From NCBI GenBank assembly GCA_002633005.1, contig NMRA01000319.1:167546-231545 (forward strand): a stretch of DNA of 64,000 nt. Reading direction: 5' to 3'. Position numbers and translations under genes: made by a program. Within the stretch, counting starts at the first letter, position 1. Each line of letters begins with the position of its first letter. Below, one piece after another: positions 49,101-61,100 of this stretch. This DNA comes from Phoronis australis. Taxonomy: Eukaryota; Phoronida; Phoronidae. The notes beneath the pieces were generated by a model. That model was not told the origin of the DNA. It did not search any database and saw nothing but the letters and a program-made list of their open reading frames with translations.

Positions 49101-52100
49101 CTCCGTGTGTTATTTAGGTTTTGGAAAAAATGCATTTTAATACTCAAAATACGTTTTGTATAGCTATTACAAGCTCTAAAACGACTTTGTGTAATTTCAT
49201 TGAGATCGTTCTTTGTCATCCGTCAAACCGGAAACTTCCGAGATGTGACTCTGCGAGCGCACTCACCTTGCACGTTACAGCCGTTTAAGTGAAAAACAAT
49301 CTAGTAAACGCCATTTTCTTGCATAATCCTCCGCCTTTTGTAACAAAAAAGTCTATCGTCGATGACCCGCACACGCACGCTCACTCACTCTCATACGCAG
49401 ACGACCTTCAAAACAAACGTCACGTGACAACAACATGTGTGTTCATCCAGAGATTTTTCTCGTGTTGTGGAGTACGATGTAGCGCACATTTGGACTTAAT
49501 CGCAATTAATCTGGACTCCACAGGAACTTTAAAAATTGTAAAACATCAGGAAGATTTCAGGTAATTTGTTGAGTCGAAACTATATTTTTATTCAAGAGTA
49601 CAAGTTTTCCTATTGACGATCGCGATTCAGCGACGCATCAGTCGGCAAGTTTTCGCCCTGTGATGAGCACAATTTTTTGAAAAATTATCGTAATTTAACA
49701 ACGGAAGTTGATAGCAATGCACCACAATTTTGTAGAAAGGCTGTCATAGGCTACAAATACGTCACAGAGCGTAAATTTGATGAATCCTAGCTTCCGATTT
49801 TACCCGTTTGGGAAACCGGGTTTCAACTGCCGTAGGCTCACTACAATAAGCGTCCCCTCCCCGTGAAATGAATTTTTCTAAGCATTTGTTTGAGCCAATA
49901 CAGTATACAGCTTTCCACCAAGGCTAGGTGATGCAAGACAGTATTACTTGTTCTTTGTTGCATTATAGTAACTGGTCTTGGCTAATTATCATTTTATGGC
50001 CTGGTCATCCATTCAGCCCAAAGTAGTTCCAGAGGTGGCTCATCAGCCAATTATTCACGCATGCTGACTCACAATAGAAGCCTGATAAGAGTGAAGGTGG
50101 ATAAATGCAGTGTTCCTACAGTTTCTTGTTTTAGTGGATGTGTTCACCACATGGAATCCTACCTGTAATACCTTGTTGCTTACGGGAATAATTGGCAGGG
50201 ATGGCATAGTTACATGTAAGACTCAGAGGTTACAGTGAGGTTCAAAGAGAGAACTTGTTGTTTGGTGTTAAACCCACCAGTCTGTTACCTCCTACTGTCT
50301 ATACCTGCTCTTGTGAGGTAGTACTGTACCTACCTGTAATTAGTTTGTTCTTCCATTTTTAATTATATGCAGATTTGTTGAATAAAATATGCCTTCATGT
50401 CAATTGTATGATATCGGCGATAAACTATTTATTCATCTTGGAATTTTAAGAAATTTTTGAAAATTTCTTTCCTTGTTATTGTCGGCTAAAACCTTCAATT
50501 TGTAGGAATTGAGAAATCGCCATTGAACTTGCAAAAAGTTTCCTGAAACTTTTTAAACTGGTAAATACTGTGAATGCCTTTGTACACAAGGGAAAAATTC
50601 CCTTTGTTTGCAAGGAAACTTTCGGGAACTTTTTTGTAGGGCTAAGTGACTTTGCCCTGATTTTGGTTTTTGGGCAGTTAAACAGTGTAAGGAAATGCCA
50701 CTTTATTGAAATTGATTGTATTCGTACGACTGTTCTCAGTGGGGGAGGATGATCCGTCAGCCAATCAGAAGCAGAGCAAAAAGAGGAAGCGCATTGTGGA
50801 TGCCCCTAAGGCGCAGTTCTACTTTCACGTAGAGTACTTCCTGTTACCGACCGATGATGAACCTGTCAAGACGGACATTACATCATTCGGCCTCGCTGCC
50901 AAGATCTACCCCGAGCGCCAGGAGGCGAAAGTGCTCAAGACATGGATCGAAGACGACATCACGTGGGTGGCTTGGACACATAGGTTAGTTTTTTACATTT
51001 TATTTCAATGGATTACTTCGGATGAATACGAATGGTGCCATAACTGCCCGTAAATGGGCACGTTAATCTGGGTAGAAATTATTCCACGACACCATAATAA
51101 TCTTGACTTGTTGTGCAGAAAATACTGTCATTTGAAAATGGACACGGTCAGAGAGGAGAGCTTAAAAGTGGCGAGTGTCTCACGTAATTGTGAGCCTCGT
51201 TTTTGGCAGCTTGACTGTGCATAATGAGCAGGAACCGTTTCTGTTAGAAGTTCTTAGTGGATTCCTCGCTCACATGTACATTGTGCAAACATCCAGTTGA
51301 TGTCATCTTGTCTTTCCACAGTCATACAGTCGTGGTGACCACGGATCTCCTGAAGAAGTTGTACACTCATGTTGTGGAGGTTCGCATCTGGGACACAAAG
51401 GATAAAGTGTCACAAAAGGCCCGCTTCGATCGACCTAAAGCGTTCCGCCTCCCTGCTGTTAAACAAGGTACTATGTCGCATTGTTATTGCGAGACGCAAT
51501 TGGTAATTTGTGAATGTGTGAACTTTTCTGGGGATAGAAATGTTTGCTTTTTCTCTACACTTCAGCTTGTCATTCCCTAAACCTCGGTCCCGAACCCACA
51601 AACACCAATCTTGCTGTACATATTCAATACCTGCACCCCCAAACTCCACACACGCAAAAAATAGTTCATACCCTCACACCAAACGGACAATTGATCACCA
51701 GAGTTGTATGAAATTTGTGTAAAAGGTATGATGTTTGCTGGTCTGGGACTTGAGTTTAGCGACACTAACAGTCGGGAATGTTGCGGAAAATAAATAGTGA
51801 TTTTATGTATAGCTTTCTTTAGTCGCTAACGAATCTCTTCAGTGAGGACCATTTGGCTCACACAGCACAGTATGGTCGCGAGCTTTCACGCCAAACACTA
51901 GCCTTGGTGTGATCTTGCGAGATTTTACCAAAGTCTCAAGAAACTGGCACTGCTTATGATCAGACAGACATGAGATCGACACCAAGCTGTTAAGGTCCCA
52001 CTGAATCTAACTAGAGTGGCAGTGTTCATGTTTGTCTTCTCATGGAGTGCCACAGCACAGGTCACAAATTTTTGTCCAGCCATTCGGAAATAAGTCGATG

Positions 52101-55100
52101 ACTAGTTGTCAACCAGTCTGAAAAATAACCAACAGGCTGACTGGCAGCAGTCCATACTGTCGACTGCAGTGTCGACTTCAATGCAGGCTCTTGAATATTC
52201 TCTTTGAAAAACACTTTGTTGTCATGCTTCATCCATTGTTATATGTGTTTTTTTACCAATTTATAGTTTCGGTAGTGAAAAGTTGCGTAATGTGTGAAAA
52301 TTTTTTTAAAAAGTTGTTCTGAGCATGTGTTGGTGAATTTCTATTCCTGGATTTCTGACCCAAATGACGACCGTAGTCAGGATCGAGCTGTCGAGTCCTA
52401 GCAGACCGTTGCTTTTCTGGGTGGACTAGGCTTGATCACCGGTTGGATAGACCAAAATTTGTTACCTCTGTTGTAACTGGTTCCACATGAAGGGGAATTG
52501 TTTTGATGCTTAGTGATGACACGATTTGTACTGATTGTTACAGAATTTATCAAAGACGACAAACTGATTGCTGTATTCCGCCTACTTGGTTAAGTCATTT
52601 AATTTTATTGAATTGAAATCTGTTGTTGGTTTATGTAAATCAGTTATGTTGTGTTATGATTAAATACAAACTGTTAATTATGTAGAATGATTAAATACAA
52701 ACTGTTAATTTTGTAGAAAACATGTTTGTTTTGTTAGTAGTGTTGATTTTCTAGAAATTGAAAAGCTTTTTTCATTTTCTTCATCAGAATCGTTTGCTTA
52801 GTATTGCTTCGCTTGCTGAATTTTTAAATCTTGTTCTTGCTTTAAACCAAAGGTAAGTGTTTGTTGAGTTTGGTTTACAGCGATTCCTGCTGGACCAGTT
52901 GTATGTGAAATGGAGATTCATTTCATGCATAGACCTGCCATATGTCAAAACAGTCAACTTTCTGTTAAAAAGCTGTCTAAAGTTGCTCTTTAACCAGATT
53001 GTATTTGGGAATGAGTGTTATTATTACTTATTATTGCTCAAGATCAGACTTTTTAAATTGGCTTGAGTTTGTGGCATTTTATTCACTGAGCGTACCCTGA
53101 AGTGATATTAGATTGTCAGAGTTTTTCCCAAATTGAGAAATCACTTCTCATCCGAGTAAGGGGCAAAGTGAGAACAGTTTAATTAATGGTAAGCTTTCTC
53201 GACCAAATGTTTGTGTTTTTGGCAGCTTTGAGGTTTTATTATGACTTGGTGGCAAATAGCATTCTTTGAGTTTTGTGTTTGTTTTTTTGCTTGCATATAC
53301 TTATTTCAGTCGTCCAAATACTTTGTGAAATTTGATGTAACATTTTGAAAATTCACAGACTATCTCTACTCACTGAAACAGAATAATGTACGGTAAACAT
53401 TCTTCGATATTTGGGAAAAATTATTTTTGGAGAATTTTTACCATAGTTCTTTAGGAATACTTATTCGGGGGCCCGATGACCTTTTGAATGAACTTTTCTC
53501 AAAATAAAGTCAAAAGAACTCTCCGTAGTTTCTTTTTGTATCAAAGCCTACATGGTGTCGCACATTGAGTGCATGAGTTGAGTACCATTTAAATTTTGAC
53601 ATTTTAAAGATTGGCATTTTGACATGGTTAAAAGTGGAGGTGGTTTTAATGTTTTGGCCACTTAATACAATAAGATTTGATTGTTGTTTGTAAAAAGGAA
53701 GCCAAACCCTGTTTTGATGATTTCAACCGATCCTTGTTCTGTCACCTGATAATACATTAGTATCATCAATCTTGAAAGATAAAAGTTGGAATTAACTAAA
53801 AGTTCATACTCCATATCCTCACAAACTGGATATTTTGGTCTGTGGTAGGTGGTCTTTTCCCACAGTTGCTGTGTAATTCAGTAAAAGTGCAAGTCCAGCT
53901 TGTGCGTTCTGCAGTTTTCAAATTGCCCCCAAACTGTTGAAGGTTACAGAAAATTATTTTGTTTAGAGAATTGGATAGGAATATCATTTTATCTATGAAT
54001 AGCCCAAAACCGGGTTTGGTATCTTTTTAATAGTCATCACTTGATTTTGTAGGGAACTTTCAAGGTAAACACCTTGAAAAAATAAATGAAATACACGGCA
54101 CCATGTCTCTTTCTCAGACTTAATGGTCCTATTACATATTAAGTTAGTAATATCATAATAAAACTGTGACTTTTGTTAACTTCAGGTGAAGATCCTGATG
54201 ACATCAGTGGAGTGAAGACGTTAATTCAGAAACAAGCTAAAAACTTCGTTAAGCAGCAGCCCAAGAAGTCTCAGCTGGACAGGCCAGTGCCAGGCAAACA
54301 CAGCATTGTCTTCCCTGTGAGGGATAACCAAGGAAAACTTGGTATTGCGTTTGTTCTTTTTAATATGGCCCTAGTTGGCTAGGGGGCAATTGTCAGATAT
54401 AATATGTCCACATTTTGAGGACAAGTTTGACCCCCGTTATTCAGGGGAGAAAACTTGGTTCTCAGAATGTGGATATGTTATACCTGACTATTACCTACAA
54501 CTGAAGTTAATTTACTCAATTTTTGTATTTATTAGATTTGAAAAGAGATATTGTAGGTAGTCAGAAACCCATTGTTCACAGATGTGGGGTGGGGTTTTTA
54601 TTTATTTTTTTAATTTCTTAAATGAAGCATATCAGGAAAAACGTGCTTTGTGTGAACTCACATTTATGCACATTTATGCAGTGCACATTTAGGCACATTA
54701 TCACACCTAAGAACAATAAGATTATTCAGTTGTTATAAAAATAAAGCTTCTCAGTTCTATGTAGACATAAAATTGTTCCTTCAAAATCTTGCAAGGGCTG
54801 GTACCATCTTTTCTTGTTTTGTTCAGAGATATGGAATCATTCTGGTCATAAAAGGAGATTGATGGCTTGAGGTTCATTTAGTTTGCTAAAAAAACAACAT
54901 TCAGTTCACATTCACTAACTGAAGTTGGAAATTATGTTTGCCAGCATTAATTGCTAATTATCCAATTTTCAAGAGGCTTCCAGAATGTAACGAACTGGTC
55001 TGACTAATACAAGTGTACAAATTCTTAGTTTGGCAAAAATTATTACTTGGAGTATTTTAATTAACAAAGATTTATCTAGTACTCAGTATTCCGTCGAGTC

Positions 55101-58100
55101 AATGAATATGAAACCACCTGAAGTCTAGTGTGGAAAAAAGTCTACTGAGACAATAAGCACTTCTCTGCACTTCTTGCAAGGTGCTATGTTTGTAGGGATC
55201 ACCCAACTCCCATCTTACATGACTGTGATTTGTTTTACATTTTGTTTTCAAGTAAGCGAATGTAAATTAATATGAGTGTTAATTTTTTAGATTTGAAAAC
55301 AAAGTTGAATTAAGAATGTGTTGTGTCGATCTTCATAGTTTTTTTTTTTTTTTTTTTTTCGTATTCAGGGCTTTAGTGGTTGTAATATTGCTTGCAGTTG
55401 CTTTGTTTGTTACTCACCCACGGAGTATACAATTTACATGTTGCTTTGTTTGTTACTCACCCACGGAGTATACAATTTACATGTTGCTTTGTTTGTTACT
55501 CACCCACGGAGTATACAATTTACACGTGTAACGACTTTCATAGAGATTGCTAATTACGTGTGCACAATTGCAAAAACGCTGGGATCTGTATCAGTAATTG
55601 ACTCGATGCCAATTATATTCAAATTAGTGAGGGTATCAATAGTGATTTTAATGGGTTTTATTAAGATTTTTTTTTGTCTAAGAAGAATGTAGCAATATCT
55701 GTTTATGAAGTGCTTAGAATGCTGTTGAAGATTGATTTGCATTTTATGCTTCACCTTTCCTTAATTGATATTTTGATTCCAGCTGACAAATCGATAGAAT
55801 TACTGAGAAAAATGGAAGCTGAGGTGACGTCCAAGACGTCCATGTTGATGGACCACAATGCGCTAGTCTCTGTGCGAACAGCTGTAGGACACCAGGAGGA
55901 AAAACCGTGTGTATTTGTTTTTGTTGTAACTTAACTTTATACTTTGTGAATTTATATTGCAGTTTGAACAAGGTTAACATGCCAAGCATTAAGATTGTAA
56001 AAGTTAAGTGTGATTAGATGTTGGAATGCTGTGCAGTTGCCGATGGATAAGACGAGTGAACTAAAGTAAAATGATTAGCGTTTGTACTAAAATACATTAA
56101 AATATTGTCCGTGTGTCGAGCAGTACGCTCTTTATCAAGGGCATGTCATAGGTAGTCTTTGTCATGCCTTCATAAGGAGTGTAATGCTCCAAGCATGGGG
56201 AATATCGTTATATATTTGAGTTCTGAGGCTCGTCGTTGTACTTTTAAGATTGTACATTCGTTAGTTACTCAAAGGCCCATGTCAAAACTCTTGCTCAGTG
56301 CCTTGCAGATGTTCATTGAACAATAGTTGTTTATAAAAAATTTTGAGTCAAATACTGGAATTTGCTTACTTGAGTTAGCGACGTTGCATCCGTCTTTCAT
56401 GGACTTCAGCTTGGCTAGTGGTGTTATTATCATCCTGGCCATTAGGTGGCGTTAAACCAGGTGACGCATCATGGAATTATTTATGTGAGACCATTCCATG
56501 ATCATAGCTTACGTAATGAGTTTAAGATAAACTGTTTTAATCATTTATTTCACAAGCTTGTTTTGTGAGCCATTTCTAAGACCATTTTAATCAAGTTTCT
56601 CTATGAGGCCAAATCCGTGCAATGTATTTGATGGTGCTAGGTTTGAATTGTCTGTTTGTAATGTGATGTTCCTCTTTGCAGGTCTTTCAGCATTCTTGGA
56701 GACTTAGCGCGACTCCAAACACCGACGGAGAACAGAACACTCAATTTGCCCACCGGCGTCCCCAGCTCACCACACAAGAAACCATTGGCTGCAGCATCTG
56801 CCAGCGGAACTGCCTCGGAGTTGAAGGGTGCATCAGCAGGATCACCCCACGGTAAAGTGTCCCAGGGTAAGTTAGTGGAACTGCTAAGATGGTGACAAAA
56901 TAAATAGAGTTTTGAACACTCCAATCCATCATTATTAAAAATACTTACAAGTTTCATTTCCAGGTTAAGATGGCTAGGAGCTTTTTACCTCAAGGATGAC
57001 ATGTTACGTCACGTCATTCTGCCCAATTTGAAACAATAATAGCGTTGTTAAGTCCCAGTCATGACATTGTCAACACAAAGTATTTGGTAGCCCCATCCCG
57101 CACGGTTAGTTGAACCATCAAAGGATCTATTTATTGCTACTATGATGGCATTGATACCGCCAAGGTCACATCATAGCTGACAGCACAATGCTTAGGCTAA
57201 TCCTGGGGGCCATTCCTGAGTTTCCTTGTTGAAAGCGATGGTGACATTCAGTCTCTCACTAAGCTCTGGCGGCCAAGCAGCATCTTGTGCAATCATGTGT
57301 TCGCCTATGAGGCCCATGGTTACGTTTACAGCAGTGGCAGTCCACAAGCATCTGCTAAGTCTTTGGTAGGACGCATTGCGAGAAGGTCTAGGGCGAAGTT
57401 GATAGGCTGCTATTGCAGGGACAGGATTCAAGCATCTATCGAGTACAGTTTTCTCTTCTCTGTGTAAAGGATGGAAGGGGCTCTGTACAGCTACAGTAAC
57501 ACCTTGTAGAACAGACTGTCTGTCTGCAATGCTGGGAACACGACAAGGTAGCGTTATGCTGTGGCTGAAGTTGGTCCCGTACATCTAGCGATGATGTGAA
57601 GACCAATGTTTTGGAATCTCTCAAGTCTGTTGATTTGATTTTTACTGATGTTGATCATGGGGAGAGCATAGTCTAAGATCGACATGATGAGGGCGTTATA
57701 AAGCTTGACGAGGTGTCTTCCCTCCGTCTTCCGACCGGCCGCAGCCCTAAGGGCGTTCATTCCTCTGTTAGCACGGCTGATCATACTGTTACCATGAGGT
57801 GTAAAGTTGAGCCTGCAGTGGCGTTCTACACCTAAGTGATGCATCTGGTCAGATGTTACAATCCTCTTCCCATCATAAGTAGGACAAGGGAAATCGTTGA
57901 CAACGAGGCGATTGTCCAGAGTACAGAAGAGTGCTTCACACCTGTCCCCATTTCAGTTCAATCAGTAACCCCAAGCTATGTAATGGGCTTCAGTCTATAG
58001 CGATGTGTATGTTTATTATAAAAACATTGCCTGCTAATTAGACTCATGTTACCACCAGTGTAACTACAGTTGACAGTGCTCATTTTCCAAGACTTACGAT

Positions 58101-61100
58101 GAGTGTTGTTCTGAATTTTAAAAATTTCAAGTAATCTTGTGGTGTAAATGGAAATTCAGAGTCGGTAGATTGTTTGTGTAGCAGCTCATAGCTCCATCTG
58201 TTGGTGTTTTAATTGCTCTGACGTGTGCGCATTTGATTATTAAGAAACCACGTAACTTTCAAAACTCAATACCGATCACTTCTTATGTGTGGATAAATGG
58301 TCGCCATAAGTTTTCTTTCCTGTTCGTCATATGGATTAGTTTATTCAGCACCAAATGTGATTTATGAAAATGTTTGAAATATGACCATCTGAGTTTTTTT
58401 GTAACTCCAGCCACAGGGGAACGAGGTGTGAGCCGTCGAAAGGTCAAAGGTGACCAGATGAGTCAGGCCCAGGCAGAATACATCAAGAAGAATGGAGTCT
58501 GCTGCGTCCCCGTTAGACTGGCGTTGTTATTTGCTGGTAAGTAATCTGCCCTATGCCAGGATGAGTGTGGAGTTGTTTTGAGGGTGCAGTCCTGTTTGAA
58601 CACTGACCAGTTAAATAGCAACTTGTCCCTCAAGTTTCTGAGTTACAACTTTGAAATGCCTATGTTTGAGAAATTATGAACAGTTTTTTTACGATATTTT
58701 TTGACAAACTGGCATATTTGTTTTCCAAAACACTGTTAGGCATTGCGTAACGGGTTCTCAACATATAAGACGTATGACTTTCATGAAAAAAGTCAATCAT
58801 TGTGTAAAATGAAAACAAAATGATAATTAGAAAACTGTAGCAACATTTTGGGAAATTCAATTATTTAATGGGAATTGGTCATATTGCTGATACCGTTGTC
58901 TTGTTATGAATGACTTTCTGTTTTGCGCAGTTTTATTTATAAAAAACATGGTCATAACAGCAGGAATCAAATTCTTCAGCCTTTCTACTTTAGAAATTTA
59001 TACTATTTTGTCAAAATCTGTACTTTTGCAGATATTTAGCTTAATACGCAAAGTTGTCAATAAGATTCTGCATAACCTTAAATTATTATTTAAAATATTG
59101 TGATTTAACAAGTTGCATTAATCTCCGCCAGCAATGTGCTGGACTACGACACCAGAGGTTGTGAATTCAATTCCTCCTAGGGGCTGACCGCAAAAAAACA
59201 CTTTAAGTAGGTCCTGTTTATTTCGGACCAGTCTGTTGTGTTATTTTTCCATGGCATTACAGATGGATGTTGTATTGTTGTAGGTATGAAAAACATAACT
59301 ACTCGCTTGACCTCACCTGTGCCCACTGTTCAGGACTGCTTTGTGTCCATTCAACTCGACAATGACCTTATGACCCCAGACCAACAGATGGAGCTCAACC
59401 CCCTGGTCATCAAAGTGCACTCGGTGACTAACATGCCGGACACGCCTTTGCCCTACGAAGAACTGGCTGAAAAGTAAGGATTTGTGTACATGCCCACCTG
59501 CCTTTATTGACTTTAAATACTACTGTTGAAGATATGAAATATGATATACTGCTCTTGTGAGGTTTCTACCATCCAGTTTTTTCTGGAGATTTATGTCATT
59601 TTTGTTGCATTGTCTCCGATCATTCGTTCTATAATCCATGAAAGGCTCATCCTCACAAAGTCTTTTTTGCTTAACAAGTAACTCACTAAAACTTTAATCA
59701 CCAGACTGCATGGCGTACCTTCTGCCAGCACCTACCCTGTGAGAATAACATTATAACATTCTGATTACAGTGACAGGAGTAAACATTTAGTTTTTTTTTT
59801 CCGTGCTTGCAGCATCGAACTTTTAAATCTTGAGTTTACGTTTTACAAGACATTCCTCACAGATTTTTTTTTCTTTTATGTTTCTTTTGAAATATCCCTT
59901 GTATTGAACATATTCAGTCATGAAATATCTAATCTCTGATCATTAGATATGCCATTTGATGCTTTCTCTCTAGGTTTGTTGCCTGAAAAGGTCGGTCTTT
60001 TTCAATCTTTGAACTGTCTAGTTGCCAATCATCAACGCTGCACACTTTCTTTACAGATGTGACCCTGTCTTTATACAATATCAGTTCTTCAAGAGGCCAG
60101 TGCATAGAAGTGTAGGTAAGACGGCTGCACGCAACATCTACTGGGACGACTATGACGTTGTTCTAGCTGGTAAGTATTCGATAGATAATTTATAATTATG
60201 TAATACTTTCCATCTTCACATGGCAGCAAACGGGCAATGTAACTGATTTGAATTTAATCTTCGTCCAAATATGCCAATGGTTTGTCTAGTCTAATGTCTT
60301 GAATGTAAGTTATGTCGTTTTTGTGGCTACAAAAACATAAAAAGATACTTAGAGGCACTGTATGTATAAATTTTGTTAACAGTTCACATATCACAAACAT
60401 CATCTTTCATCAGTGCAAGGAGTCTATTGATTACTTATTTATGACATAGAATGTGCGACTGTTTCGAGCAGCCTTATACCCGTTCAGCATTCTGTAGGCA
60501 CGAGAACCTGGCAAAAAGCCAGATCACGCACTGCAAGTGAAACATGTGACCACGCTAGCTTTACTCGCTAGTGTCTTGCATCTGTGGAACTTTGCCCAGA
60601 GATAAAACTATAATTATAGTCATTATACTTGTTGTGCAAGGTGCATGAATCATAACTGTCCTACACTGACTTTAAAAGCTTTAACTGTACATCAGTTTAT
60701 TGAGTGAAATCCAATCAAGCATATTGCATAATCTCTCTGTTCTCATGGCATTATTAGGAGGTCTCCCGTTTTCTCTGAATATGGCTGTAAGGATATCATT
60801 ATAAGAAAATCCAGTACTTTATTGAAAAAGTAATTGGGTCCATCATGAGTTACCATTGTCCCCCAGGTACGTATGAGATGTCAGAGCTGCGAGAGTTTCT
60901 GAGGGGTCCTGCCTTAGAGGTGCAGGTTCACGACCGCGACCGCAAGAAGGAAGAGGAGAAAAAACTGAAGCCGACCCTGTTTGGTGACGACCTGGAGGAT
61001 GAGAAAATTAGCAACGTTGGCGCAGTGTCTGGTATGTAATCATAATCTTATGACAAAATGGGGAAACGTGAAAACTACATTATGAACCATCCCACTGTTA

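Larger units (their letters stand above)
45293..50739. other. CFAP92-like intron 3, 5.4 kb
   Basis: The longest intron in the window. It holds the tRNA-derived SINE at 46798-46874 and the inverted repeat at 48288-48370. No further exon was found, and flanking exon phases already fit. Confidence 0.5.
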
